Below are positions 1 to 9,816 of a stretch of DNA of 64,000 nt, piece after piece. The position numbers were made by a program, and so were the translations under genes. Position 1 is the first letter of the stretch. Each line of letters starts with the position of its first letter. The notes below the pieces were generated by a model that was given only the letters and a program-made list of their open reading frames with translations, ran no database searches and had not been told where the DNA came from. The DNA is from Candidatus Dojkabacteria bacterium (GTDB taxonomy: Bacteria > Patescibacteria > Dojkabacteria > B142 > JAFGFJ01): the NCBI GenBank assembly GCA_016931155.1, contig JAFGFJ010000001.1:1-64000 (forward strand). The letters run 5' to 3'.

Positions 1-3000
1 ATAGTTATCATAATATCCTTCATAGCTGATAAGGACAAGAGAATCGGGAGTTACCATACTATTCTCCACCTTTATTTCACTCTCCCCTTCCTTCATCACA
101 ACAACTCCTCTGGCTTTCCCTTCTCCTACTCCTATACTCAACTTTTCCACCTTCAATTCCTTGCCCAGAATCCTTCCCATTACCTCAAGATCTCCCTCTA
201 CTCTCAACCCTCCACTTATCTCCAGCTCACTTACATTCATCCTCACCCCTTTCCCCTCTTTTATCATCTCTATCACTCCTATCACCTCCTTCATCTTCTC
301 CCTGTCCATCCCCTCCAACTCATACCCATCATCTCCAACATACCCCAAATCTATATACATCATTATCCTCCCACTCGCCGATCCGCTCTTCTCCCCCTTC
401 GCTATTTCACTCAATGTGTCCATCGCTTCTTCCTTCTCCCCTTCACTCATCTCCCCATTCTCCACAAGCTCTTCTGTTATCTTCTCTGCTTCCCCTATAC
501 TCTTCTCTATCTCTTCTCTCACCAAACTGCTGTCTCCAATGTTTCCCCTGTATCCCTCCATCGCTCTCCCTATTATCATACCCCCTTCCCCTGCCTTCAT
601 CCCCACTCCTGCTACACTGCTTGCCGTTATATAGTCTCCTTTCTCTATCTCCCCCCCCTCCAGATTTACCTTAACAGGTACTCTCCCCACCAATCCCACC
701 GGCCTCCCATTCTCCTTATTCTCCTCTCCCCATCCCTTCAAATATACTCCAGGTTCTGTACTTATTACCCCTATTACTCCTCTATCATATGCTTCTCCTG
801 TCTTTTCTATTACCAATTTGTTTGTACTACTCTTCTTAAACCTCACTACATCTCCTGCCTCTATACTCATATCCTCCACTTCATACTCCTCTGCTATGTC
901 AAAATTGTTTATGCTTGTACTCTTGCTGTATATGTTGCTCGTGTATATGTTCTCCAAGTACTGACTTGTATTCCCTATACTCACTCCGCTTCCTCCACTG
1001 CCCGGTGTGTAGAAGTAACCATTCAAATCCCCTCCTGTCACATCATAGTGACTTATCAAAAACCTGTCTGAATCCCCAGGTATCCTAACCATACTTTGAT
1101 ATCCTCCCACATCATTTGTACTCACTACTGTTTTTGTCTTTCCACTACTGCATTCCTCATTGCTGCATTCATACATCCTTAAATCCCCATTCGTATTGTC
1201 GTAATAACTTATCACCGACCTACCATCCTTTGTAGTTCCTATACTTGTCCCTCCAGGTGCCCCTCCTCCTACAGGCGCACCCAATGCTGAACCGCTGTCT
1301 TCTATTAACTTATCCCTGAAACTATTGCAACTCATATCCAGACACTCAACCATCCTGATCGCACCATTCGTCACATCTACATAGCTTATTAGTGGAAATC
1401 CTTCTCTGCTCAATGTCATATCTGTCCACTGCCCCACATTATTCGTACTTACCAGTGTTGTTGCTGTCCCTGTTGTACACGCATCGTTTGTACAGTTGTA
1501 TCCCTTTAGATCCCCTGTCGTATTGTCATAATATGACACATATCCCAGTCCGTTTGGTCTCATCACTGCACTTATGTATTGTCCCACATCCGCCGCATTA
1601 TCTATTGTCGTTATCGTTCCTACTGTACTGCAGTCTGCTGCTGTACAAGCTACTGTCCGAACAGCTGTATTTGTCACATCATAGTAAAACACCAATGGCA
1701 GACCACTCGGTCTTAACACCATCTTATTGTATTGCCCCGAATTGTTCGATGCTGTCCCATCTAAATTCCTTAACGTACCTGCACTACACGTCGCATTGGT
1801 ACAATCTATCACCCTCAAGTCCCCTCCATTTTGTGTAGCATCATAAAAACTAATCAACGGAAGATTATTGCTCCTTATCAACACACTACTCCTCATATTC
1901 CCTGTATTGTTCGCTGTCGCATAACTCGTTATCACATTTGGCGCTGCCGTATTCCCGGTGCACATCTCATCTCCACATACCATCACTCTTACATCACTAT
2001 TTGTCACATCCCGATACGCTATCACAGGTCGCCCCACATTATTTATTGCCACACTACTCCACTGCCCTACATTGTTCGTACTCTCCAAAATATGATTTGT
2101 CCCTCCTCCTTCTATCGCTATATTCTCCGGCAGTATATCTCCTCCCAGCCATACCACACCTCCCAGTCTCGTTGTCCCTTCTATATCTATCCCTCTCGTA
2201 TATATGTTTAAAAACCTCCTGTCACTCCTCCCTATACTATTACTCCCTTCCGTCCCCTCCCCAATAAGTAAATCCCCATCTCCTGCTGTCACCCCTCCCT
2301 GCCCTATATACATCACATTCTCCTTTACATGTACACTCCTCACTTCCTCTTCCCCCGTGTAATACTCATACCTCCAACTCTTCCCGTTATATACCAGCAA
2401 CTGCCCTGCTCCACTCCCTTCTACACTATTGTATGTCCCTGCATACAACTTATCTTCATAAACCCCCAGTACTCTTACCCCTGTAAAGTCTCCACTAAAG
2501 CTTGTTGCCCAGGGACTTGTCGTTGTGTTTACTCCATCCCATACCACTATATCTCCATCTCCCCCTGTTGTCCCTTCTATCCCCGCATACAGCTTCCCCC
2601 TGTACCAGCTCATCCCCGCTACCCTGTTCAGACTCCCATTGTATACTGGACTTGCTCCCCAGTCTCCACTCTCACATACTGTGCTGACACCACTTATCGC
2701 TGGATTACACTCATATATATCTGAGTCTCCTCCACCAGTCCCCTGTCCTGCATATACCCTGTTCCCTTCTGTTGCCAGACTCTCTACACTCTCCTGACTG
2801 CCATTCCAGCTCATACTGAAATCCCCCCCATTGTCACATACATTCCCATCCCCTCCTCCTGCAGGATTGCACATCACTACATCCCCATCTCCTGCTGTCG
2901 TCCCGCTTAACCCAATATACATCCGATCCTTGAAACTCAATATGCTCCTTATCCCATTCACTGTCCCTCCCCCACTATATACCAGACTCCAGTCACTACT

Positions 3001-6000
3001 GCTGTCACACAAAAGCGGATCCCCTCCTGTGCCAGGCTGACATACGTGCAACCCTCCACTCCCTCCTCCTGTCCCTGCATACAAATACCCATTGAATACC
3101 TCTAAATCCAATACCTCTGTCGCTCCCCCTGGACTATATACCGTAATCCAGTCTGATCCATGATCACACCTCCTTATATCTCCTCCTCCCGTCGGATCAC
3201 ACATCTTTATCCCTCCTGTACCTCCACTACCTCCTTCTCCTATATATATCCTCCCATTATACTCAACTACACTCTGTATTGACCTCTCCGTACCATCATA
3301 ACCTACACTCATATCTATATATTTGTTCTCTGAATCTGCCGATAATTTTGTTACGAAGATGTTCGGATTGTAATCCCCATTCGAAGTTTTGAAATCCGTC
3401 CCGGAGGTGAAATTGAAGTCTACCTCAGTTCTTGTGAATTGTCCCGTAAGGTAGATATTTTTATTCCTGTCCAAACTGACACCATATCCTGCATCAGTAC
3501 CAACTCCTCCAAACGTTCTAGTCCAACCGTAACTGCCGTCACTGTTGTATTTTGTAATAAAGATATCAAATCCACCCTGCGAAAATTTTATGTCTGTTCC
3601 GGAAGTGGCATCGAAATCTGAACCTTCAAGTGTTTCCGGGAAAAAACCAGTTAAATACACAGCCCGCGCACTGGTATCCGCCTTCACAGAATAAACCCTG
3701 TTTGTACTAAGTCCACCAAAAACTCTAGTCCAGCAATAGCTCCCATCAGCATTGTATTTTGTCAAAAACAAAGTGGATCCCATTGAAGATTTTAAATCCA
3801 CCCCTGAAGTACCATCGAAGTCAACATCGGAATCAGCAAAATAGCCGGAAGCATATACACTATCGTTCTCTCCAGCACCAACTGCCATACCCATCTCGGC
3901 ACTTGATGAACCCCCAAAAGTCCTTGTCCAGCCATAGCTACCATCACTGTTGTACCTTGTAATAAAAGAGTCTTGCCCTCCATTTGAACTCTTGAGATCT
4001 GTACCAGAAGTTGCATCAAAATCCACATTTGTTCCTTGGAAATATCCGGTAATATAAACTGCATTTCCACTTGTACTAATCCCATTACCATAATCTGCCG
4101 ATGAACCCCCAAAAGTCCTTGTCCAGCCGTAGCTACCATCACTGTTATACCTTGTGATAAAAATGTCAGGGTATACACTAGATGAGGATTTCAAATCCGT
4201 ACCGGAAGTATCATCGAAATCGACATCCGTTCCGAGAAAATACCCGGTGACAAATACCTGATCATTTCCATTCACCGATATCCCTTGCCCAATTCCTGAA
4301 TTTCCTGCAGTATTGACAACTCTAGCCCAACCATAACTACCATCGCTATGATATTTTGTTATAAAAATATTATAGCTTCCATTGGAAGATTTCAAATCTG
4401 TCCCACTTGTTCCATCAAAATCCACAGTTCCCACAAAACTCCCTGTAACATATATGCTCCCATCAGAACCGACAGCCAAAGACATTCCTTGATCATTACC
4501 TGACGCTCCAATAGTTCTAGTCCAGCCGTAACTGCCATCACTATTGTATTTTGTAATGAAGACGTCTTGCCCTCCATTTGAACTCTTGAGATCTGTACCA
4601 GAAATTGCATCAAAATCCACATTTGTACCTTGGAAATCGCCCGTAGTATATACGCTACCATCTGACCCCACAGCAACAGCACGTCCACCTTCGCTACCCG
4701 TAGTCCCCCCAAAGGTTCTTGTCCACTCATAGTCGGGATTATTAAGTGAGGAATCTGTCATTGGCAGTATATCTCCACTTATCTCCATATTCCCATCCAC
4801 ACTCAACTTCTCATTCGGTGTACTTGTCCCTATCCCCACCCTGTTATTCCAGGTATCTGCATATATCAAACCATCATCACTTGTTCCCCTTACATTGAAA
4901 GCATAATTCCCCCTCTCACTATTAAACACCAGTCCTCCCCCCTCTATACTAAACTCATCGTTTTCATTGTAAATTATTCTCCCGCTCTCTCCATTACTAC
5001 CATAAAGATTTATTACTGCATTGTTTGTACTATCCCCCTGCCCCAAATTTAACATGCTGTCATTCGTTATACTGAATATCTCCAGCCCTCCCCTTTCCAA
5101 CTGTATCAAGTTCGGTGTTCCTGTCCCATTCTCATTGATCCATATCAATGGATTCGTCGTATCTCCACTCAAATCAGCCGTATCCGGATGCAGACTTACA
5201 TAAGGACCCCCCTCTCCCAGACTGTCCAGTGCTGTCCACACACCTTCATCCTCATCCCGATACTCCATCTTCCCTGTTACAGAATTTACTCTTATCCCCG
5301 GATCATTTACATATGCCAATACTCCCTCCCAGTACATCGTCGGATCATCACTCAATGTCTCTATCTTTATGTAGTTATCAGTATCATTATTGCTCTGTAA
5401 ATTTAAACTCCCATTCCCATCCAGTATCCCGTTATCACTTATTATCAGTCCATCCCCTATATTTACAACTCCTGAAAAATACCCATCTCTCCACCTCAGC
5501 AGTAGTGATCCTACGTCATATGTATTATTTACCCCGGGAAATATATCTCCTGTAAACGTCACTCCACTTATATTCTCCTCCCCTATATCTATTCCTATCC
5601 CATTCACTCCCAATATATCTCCTCCTCCCAACATCATATCCCCACCATTCGTTATCACAAACCTGTCCACTCCTCCTACCTCCAGCTCCATAAGGTTTGG
5701 CGTTCCTGTCCCATTCTCATTCAACCAGATCAGAGCACTTGTTACTTCTCCACTCCCCTGTGCACTCCCCGGACCGTATTGTACAAATCCTCCAGAATCT
5801 ATCCCATCCAAATACTTCGTGTTGAATGCATATGCTACCCCACTCAATGCCTTCCTCGGACTAAACACCTCCCCTTCACTAAAATCCCCATTACCACTCG
5901 GATCAAATTCCACTTCTATCCATAAATCATCCCTGTTAAAATTTGCCAGATCTATATCATTCAAACTTGTTACACTCCCCAACTGCACCTGGAATATTCC

Positions 6001-6324
6001 ATCGTACTCTCCTATCTCTATATCACTTTGTATCTCCTCCCATAACAGATTACCTCCACTGCTGTTATCATATATCCTGAACCTGAAATCGCATGTGTCA
6101 TTCGAAGAACCCGCTACTATACATGAGGCATCACTTGTCGTAAGATTTGTCCCATCACTGTCTGTCACCTTCCCACTGTAACTCATCTCCTCCCGTATCA
6201 ATGCAGAGACAAGACCAGAAAAAAACAGGCTAAAAAATCCGAAAGCAAGAGTAGAAAAAACGACACAAAAAGAAATTCTTAAAAATGTGTTACTATTTTT
6301 TATCTTTCTAAAAGGCAGTCCCAT
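1..6324 (-). CDS. Giant exported tail-fibre/beta-propeller protein, C-terminus cut by window edge
   Basis: Open without a stop from ATG 6324 to base 1 (2,108 codons, no stop in the window), so the true protein is longer. Residues about 10-42 are a hydrophobic export or anchor segment. About 47-180 resembles the N-terminal domain of CPR tail-fibre-like exported proteins; a beta-stalk with a fibre-type motif (VGSLLLRWRDGY) follows to about 530. Then come three sets of seven repeats: SBBP-type (about 530-1000), IYIG-type (about 1015-1360) and YYD-type (about 1415-1775). From about 1805 a DIAEEYEV...AGDVVRF segment resembles what precedes S74-type chaperone ends in fibre proteins, followed by a Glu-rich stretch. 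An internal ATG at 6186 has a GGGAGGAG directly abutting it but would lose the export signal. Likely a cell-surface adhesin or fibre; ligand unknown. Confidence 0.88.
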   Translation of the reverse strand, partial: MGLPFRKIKNSNTFLRISFCVVFSTLAFGFFSLFFSGLVSALIREEMSYSGKVTDSDGTNLTTSDASCIVAGSSNDTCDFRFRIYDNSSGGNLLWEEIQSDIEIGEYDGIFQVQLGSVTSLNDIDLANFNRDDLWIEVEFDPSGNGDFSEGEVFSPRKALSGVAYAFNTKYLDGIDSGGFVQYGPGSAQGSGEVTSALIWLNENGTGTPNLMELEVGGVDRFVITNGGDMMLGGGDILGVNGIGIDIGEENISGVTFTGDIFPGVNNTYDVGSLLLRWRDGYFSGVVNIGDGLIISDNGILDGNGSLNLQSNNDTDNYIKIETLSDDPTMYWEGVLAYVNDPGIRVNSVTGKMEYRDEDEGVWTALDSLGEGGPYVSLHPDTADLSGDTTNPLIWINENGTGTPNLIQLERGGLEIFSITNDSMLNLGQGDSTNNAVINLYGSNGESGRIIYNENDEFSIEGGGLVFNSERGNYAFNVRGTSDDGLIYADTWNNRVGIGTSTPNEKLSVDGNMEISGDILPMTDSSLNNPDYEWTRTFGGTTGSEGGRAVAVGSDGSVYTTGDFQGTNVDFDAISGTDLKSSNGGQDVFITKYNSDGSYGWTRTIGASGNDQGMSLAVGSDGSIYVTGSFVGTVDFDGTSGTDLKSSNGSYNIFITKYHSDGSYGWARVVNTAGNSGIGQGISVNGNDQVFVTGYFLGTDVDFDDTSGTDLKSSSSVYPDIFITRYNSDGSYGWTRTFGGSSADYGNGISTSGNAVYITGYFQGTNVDFDATSGTDLKSSNGGQDSFITRYNSDGSYGWTRTFGGSSSAEMGMAVGAGENDSVYASGYFADSDVDFDGTSGVDLKSSMGSTLFLTKYNADGSYCWTRVFGGLSTNRVYSVKADTSARAVYLTGFFPETLEGSDFDATSGTDIKFSQGGFDIFITKYNSDGSYGWTRTFGGVGTDAGYGVSLDRNKNIYLTGQFTRTEVDFNFTSGTDFKTSNGDYNPNIFVTKLSADSENKYIDMSVGYDGTERSIQSVVEYNGRIYIGEGGSGGTGGIKMCDPTGGGDIRRCDHGSDWITVYSPGGATEVLDLEVFNGYLYAGTGGGSGGLHVCQPGTGGDPLLCDSSSDWSLVYSGGGTVNGIRSILSFKDRMYIGLSGTTAGDGDVVMCNPAGGGDGNVCDNGGDFSMSWNGSQESVESLATEGNRVYAGQGTGGGDSDIYECNPAISGVSTVCESGDWGASPVYNGSLNRVAGMSWYRGKLYAGIEGTTGGDGDIVVWDGVNTTTSPWATSFSGDFTGVRVLGVYEDKLYAGTYNSVEGSGAGQLLVYNGKSWRYEYYTGEEEVRSVHVKENVMYIGQGGVTAGDGDLLIGEGTEGSNSIGRSDRRFLNIYTRGIDIEGTTRLGGVVWLGGDILPENIAIEGGGTNHILESTNNVGQWSSVAINNVGRPVIAYRDVTNSDVRVMVCGDEMCTGNTAAPNVITSYATANNTGNMRSSVLIRSNNLPLISFYDATQNGGDLRVIDCTNATCSAGTLRNLDGTASNNSGQYNKMVLRPSGLPLVFYYDVTNTAVRTVACTAADCSTVGTITTIDNAADVGQYISAVMRPNGLGYVSYYDNTTGDLKGYNCTNDACTTGTATTLVSTNNVGQWTDMTLSREGFPLISYVDVTNGAIRMVECLDMSCNSFRDKLIEDSGSALGAPVGGGAPGGTSIGTTKDGRSVISYYDNTNGDLRMYECSNEECSSGKTKTVVSTNDVGGYQSMVRIPGDSDRFLISHYDVTGGDLNGYFYTPGSGGSGVSIGNTSQYLENIYTSNIYSKSTSINNFDIAEEYEVEDMSIEAGDVVRFKKSSTNKLVIEKTGEAYDRGVIGVISTEPGVYLKGWGEENKENGRPVGLVGRVPVKVNLEGGEIEKGDYITASSVAGVGMKAGEGGMIIGRAMEGYRGNIGDSSLVREEIEKSIGEAEKITEELVENGEMSEGEKEEAMDTLSEIAKGEKSGSASGRIMMYIDLGYVGDDGYELEGMDREKMKEVIGVIEMIKEGKGVRMNVSELEISGGLRVEGDLEVMGRILGKELKVEKLSIGVGEGKARGVVVMKEGESEIKVENSMVTPDSLVLISYEGYYDNY
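1000..2085 (-). repeat. Seven YYD-type repeats with C-x4-C pairs, third predicted propeller
   Basis: Seven units of about 45-65 residues with the pattern N(N/D)VGQ - S - G(L/F)PLISYYDVTNGDLR - C-x4-C. Six of seven units carry the C-x4-C pair (for example CGDEMC, CTNATC, CSNEEC), likely disulfides outside the cell. The set is bracketed by fibre-type IG..xxxLxNIYT motifs on both sides, as if inserted as a module. Confidence 0.75.
2250..3285 (-). repeat. Seven IYIG-type repeats, second predicted propeller
   Basis: Seven units of about 45-52 residues, each with a core such as NGRIYIGEGG, DRMYIGLSG or NKLYAG-like, followed by a Gly-rich turn and a W/Y-ending strand. The first four units carry a cysteine pair spaced C-x10-C, the last three lack it. 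The regular strand-turn pattern suggests a second seven-bladed propeller; the fold is inferred, the repeats are seen. Confidence 0.75.
3325..4728 (-). repeat. Seven SBBP-type repeats (about 200 bp each) in the giant protein
   Basis: Seven tandem units of about 65 residues, each with WTRTFGG-, VYxTGxF-, VDFDxTSGTDLKSS- and FITKYNSDGSY-like strings. DNA-level identity between units is high; for example the blocks near 3960-4045 and 4550-4640 are almost the same. This matches the SBBP beta-propeller repeat; seven units suggest one closed seven-bladed propeller. Codon and base use differ from the flanking parts of the same gene, which are much more pyrimidine-rich on the plus strand. Confidence 0.85.
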
Positions 6325-6414
6325 AAACTCAAAGCGTAAACATAAATCTCATCTCTTCTATCACAAGCTTCTTCTATTTACTCTACCCTATAAAAATACT
6401 GCCAGGAAGACCTT

Positions 6415-6645
6415 TTGGAGAATCTAAAAATAAAACTTTTAGAAGTAAAAGCTCCGGCATCACCACAGTCAAAAAGCGCAAACTTTCCTACATACAGAAT
6501 AAAGAAAAAAAACTACTACGTCAAATTTTCCATTGGAAGAAAAAACAATATTTACGCTGGAAAAACAATAGTAAGCCACTACCAAAAATCAGTTTCAACT
6601 GCACAAAGGAAAGTACTTATTCACTCCGAAGACATCACTCAGTAA
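6415..6645 (+). CDS. Possible small basic protein
   Basis: A 76-codon frame opening at TTG 6415 with AGGAAG six bases upstream and no ATG option. It is Lys/Tyr-rich, and its codon use (AAA, AGA, GGA, ATA) looks like real genes of this genome rather than a shadow. It lies in the 310-base gap between the giant protein and dnaB and overlaps the end of dnaB by 11 bases tail to tail. No family recognised. It could be chance coding in an AT-rich gap. Confidence 0.3.
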   Translation: MENLKIKLLEVKAPASPQSKSANFPTYRIKKKNYYVKFSIGRKNNIYAGKTIVSHYQKSVSTAQRKVLIHSEDITQ

Positions 6646-7969
6646 GCGCTTTTTCTATTTGTCTAAATCTTGCCTGTTCTTTTACAAACATGAGATCGAT
6701 TCTTCCTGTGGGTCCATTTCTGTGTTTTGCAACAACAAGCTCTGTCAATCCTTTGTTTTCAGTGTTTGGATTATACATTTCTTCCCGATTTAGAAAGATC
6801 ACAACATCTGCATCCTGTTCTATTGATCCTGACTCGCGCAAGTCAGAAAGTTGAGGTGTCCTGTCCGTTCTCTGCTCTACTGCTCTACTAAGCTGAGATA
6901 AGGCAAGAACCGGAACATCAAGTTCTCTTGCAAGCTGTTTCAAAAACCTTGAAATTTCAGATACTTCCTGAACACGACTTTCCTTATTCCTTCCCTCAAT
7001 CAGCTGAAGGTAGTCCACGACAATAAAATCAAGATTCTTCTCAATTTTTAATCTTCTTGCTTTTGTTGCCATTTCAAGAATATTAATTCCGGGAGTATCA
7101 TCAATAAAAAGTCCAGATTCAGATAAAACTCCCATTGCATCTGCAAGTCTGCCAAATACTTCTTCAGGAAGTCTACCGGTACGAAGATCCCACAAATTTG
7201 CATTGACCTGCATGGCAAGAAGGCGATCCATTAGCTGTACATTCGACATTTCGAGAGAGAACACTCCTACATTCTTCTTCTCCCTGGTAGCAATATGCCT
7301 GGCAAAATCAAGAGCTAAAGCACTTTTTCCAACTGACGGACGAGCAGCAAGTATTATCAAGTCCGATCTCTGGAAACCTCCCAAAAGATTGTCCAACAAT
7401 GAAAACCCTGTTTTAAGACCGCGGATTTTACTATCATCCTGGTCTACCTCTACCGCCCTTTCATAAGCTTCTTCAAGAAGTTTTGAAATGTGAGTAAAGT
7501 CCCTTTCTATGCTTTCTTCAGAGATCTGATAGAGATCACGCTCAACCTGGTTAAGTATATCTTCGAGTTTTTTATCTTCTTTAAACGCAAGCTCATTTAC
7601 CTGTCCGCTTAATGTAATCATTCTTCTCCTGATACTGTTATCTTTGACTATATGTGCATATTCTTCAATATGTGATGATGTCGGGACTCCTGCAACAAGA
7701 TCCGAGAGATAGCCAGCCCCACCTACTTGCTTCAATTTGTTATTTTTCTTTAAGAAATTTGAAACTGTAAGAACATCAATTGCTTTTTGAGATTGAAATA
7801 GCTCCATCATTGCAGAGTATATTTCAGTATTATTTGGATTGTAAAAATGCTCCGGTCTAAGAAACTCAGCTACCTTAATGATTGCCTCCTCATCCATAAG
7901 AAGAGCCCCTAAGACTGATTTCTCAGCTTCGAGATCCTGCGGCGGAAGTTTATAAGTAGTTGCCATCAT
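6635..7969 (-). CDS. dnaB: Replicative DNA helicase DnaB
   Basis: Hexameric 5'-3' helicase of the replisome. The 444-residue protein has the DnaB N-terminal helical domain (residues 8-110, PPQDLEAEKSVLGALL) and the RecA-like ATPase domain with Walker A ARPSVGKSA (about 210-220), Walker B FIVVDYLQLI (about 315) and the later SQLSRAVEQR motif. Length is normal and no intein is present. ATG-ATG at the start leaves a one-residue ambiguity. It appears to be transcribed alone. Confidence 0.97.
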   Translation of the reverse strand: MMATTYKLPPQDLEAEKSVLGALLMDEEAIIKVAEFLRPEHFYNPNNTEIYSAMMELFQSQKAIDVLTVSNFLKKNNKLKQVGGAGYLSDLVAGVPTSSHIEEYAHIVKDNSIRRRMITLSGQVNELAFKEDKKLEDILNQVERDLYQISEESIERDFTHISKLLEEAYERAVEVDQDDSKIRGLKTGFSLLDNLLGGFQRSDLIILAARPSVGKSALALDFARHIATREKKNVGVFSLEMSNVQLMDRLLAMQVNANLWDLRTGRLPEEVFGRLADAMGVLSESGLFIDDTPGINILEMATKARRLKIEKNLDFIVVDYLQLIEGRNKESRVQEVSEISRFLKQLARELDVPVLALSQLSRAVEQRTDRTPQLSDLRESGSIEQDADVVIFLNREEMYNPNTENKGLTELVVAKHRNGPTGRIDLMFVKEQARFRQIEKALTE

Positions 7970-8128
7970 TGAAAATATTTCAAAAATACGACTATATTTA
8001 GAAATTTAACTCAACATATCACACCCCACCTGCTGATCCTAAACAGGTTTAACTAAACTCAGAGTTGATCATGGACAATTGGTTAGCAACAATTCTACAC
8101 TCCAAACCCTCTTAACTCAATAATTATT

Positions 8129-9727
8129 TCAAAAGCTGGTATATTCCCATACCCTCTCAAGAATCCTCACATAAAGAGGATCCTCTTCAAAAACAGGAGT
8201 CGGTTGCCACCAAACACAACCCTGGTTCTCAGGAATTCTGTCTACCTCTTCATATGTGATTTCCCCGGCAACAACCCTGTCTGCAAGATTATTACTACTT
8301 TGATGATATCCACATGTTTTATGTGGAATCATTCTCATATCTAACAGCCTTCCTTTATACAGTGTAAAATTTACTATAATGCCCTCTCGTGTTGGATCGG
8401 TATGAGTCTGATCGAAAATAAGATTACCAAGACTGTACCAGACAGGTATAGATTCCCCATCAGAGTTTTCCATTACCTCAACATTTTGCACCCAGTGAGG
8501 GTGGCTTCCCAGAACAAGGTCTGCTCCTGCAAGCACAAATTCCTTTGCCATCTCCCGCTGGTGTGTTGTTGCATAGTTTTTGTATTCAATCCCCCAGCTC
8601 ATAAAAACAACCACAAAATCTGATTCACTTTTTGCCTCCTCTATATCCTTCATAATTTTTTCTCTGTCAATCGTAAGCGAACCATTAGATTCTCTTTTTG
8701 AATAACTGTTTATTCCCTGATATTCCTCACCAGCCCAGTAAAAATATGCGACATCGTCTGCACCAAGAAATGCAAACTTAATTCCATTTGCTTCAACAAT
8801 TGTATGTGAACTGGCAAATTCGATGTTGTCTCCTGTCCCAAAATTTTTTATACCTGCCTCATCCAGCAATCTTTTTGTATTTGCATACCCCTTTGATCCT
8901 GCATCTCCTGCGTGATTCCCTGCAAGTGAAAGAACATCAAAGCCAACGTTTTTGAATGCTGGTATGACTTTTTCATCACTTACAAAAGTTGTGCAACCCG
9001 TGCATGGGACAGGATCACCCAGATAAGAATTTTCCAACATTGCTAATGCAAGGTCAGCATCTTGAATATAGGGTCTAATCCTCTCAAACAGAAATTCTGC
9101 ATTATCCGTTCTATTCAACCAAAGCCTGTCAACAGCTCTTGCCAGAATCATTTCTCCTCCTGTAGAAAGTGTTGTAATTTGGTCTTTAGCAAAAGCCTTC
9201 GTATCTGCCAGTTCCCCTTCTTTATCTTTACTGGTAAGTACTTCTGTTTTTAAGGGATAATCCTCGAGACTTACCATTTTATCGAAGAGGTGGACACCCT
9301 CAACTGCCAGAGATTTCAATCTGATATCTTTTTCGAATGGGTAAACAATTAGTATCGCATCTTTAGAAAGCGACGAAAAAGTATTAAAGTCGGGTTTTAT
9401 TTTGGATGTCTCAGTAAGTTCTAATAAATCTTTTATCCTGCCAATCTCATCCTCTGAGATATTCTCTGAGAAATATATTTCTCTGGTCTTGAGTTCGTCC
9501 AAAGTTACTGAATTACCAACGGTTTTGAAATGAGTCTGCGGAATGTAGTAATTGGTTAAATAGTACGCGTCTTTATCTACATCCGCATCAGAAATCTTCC
9601 CTCCCTCGTACTTAGGATAAAAAAAGTAAAAAAAGACCGGAAATGTAAGTAAAACCAACAGAATCAGCCAGCAAGGTGGTCTTTTTCTCTTCACCGGATC
9701 ATAAGTTACAGCCACTTTAGAAATCAT
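8129..9727 (-). CDS. CapA/PGA_cap-family metallophosphoesterase-like protein, membrane-anchored
   Basis: 532 residues. A basic N-terminus and one membrane segment (about 19-36) place the rest outside. A region of about 190 residues precedes a CapA-type domain starting at GGEMILARAVDR and including LSLAGNHAGD (NH metal-ligand motif), a central GADDVAYF strand, VVFMSWGIEY and LVLGSHPHWVQ (HPH motif) and WYSLGNLIFDQ. The family is named for poly-gamma-glutamate capsule synthesis, but many members act in cell-wall or capsule processes that are not defined. The N-terminal half is lineage-specific. No operon partner is evident. Confidence 0.88.
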   Translation of the reverse strand: MISKVAVTYDPVKRKRPPCWLILLVLLTFPVFFYFFYPKYEGGKISDADVDKDAYYLTNYYIPQTHFKTVGNSVTLDELKTREIYFSENISEDEIGRIKDLLELTETSKIKPDFNTFSSLSKDAILIVYPFEKDIRLKSLAVEGVHLFDKMVSLEDYPLKTEVLTSKDKEGELADTKAFAKDQITTLSTGGEMILARAVDRLWLNRTDNAEFLFERIRPYIQDADLALAMLENSYLGDPVPCTGCTTFVSDEKVIPAFKNVGFDVLSLAGNHAGDAGSKGYANTKRLLDEAGIKNFGTGDNIEFASSHTIVEANGIKFAFLGADDVAYFYWAGEEYQGINSYSKRESNGSLTIDREKIMKDIEEAKSESDFVVVFMSWGIEYKNYATTHQREMAKEFVLAGADLVLGSHPHWVQNVEVMENSDGESIPVWYSLGNLIFDQTHTDPTREGIIVNFTLYKGRLLDMRMIPHKTCGYHQSSNNLADRVVAGEITYEEVDRIPENQGCVWWQPTPVFEEDPLYVRILERVWEYTSF

Positions 9728-9816
9728 AGTCCTCAGAAATTAAAAATCTATGAGTATAGCACGTAGATTTATGCTTATATTTACGAGCAGCAATCAGGCA
9801 AATAGTCTGGCGGGCT

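Noticed and set aside
3792..4730. Minus-strand frames of about 110-130 residues inside the SBBP block
   Set aside because: Another frame of the repeat DNA; the Gly/Asp-rich SBBP frame is the one continuous with the export signal and stalk.
161..6181. Many plus-strand frames, rich in Ser/Pro/Leu, across the first 6 kb
   Set aside because: They are shadows of the giant minus-strand gene, whose frame has no stop from 6324 to base 1; pyrimidine-rich antisense codons read as Ser, Pro and Leu.
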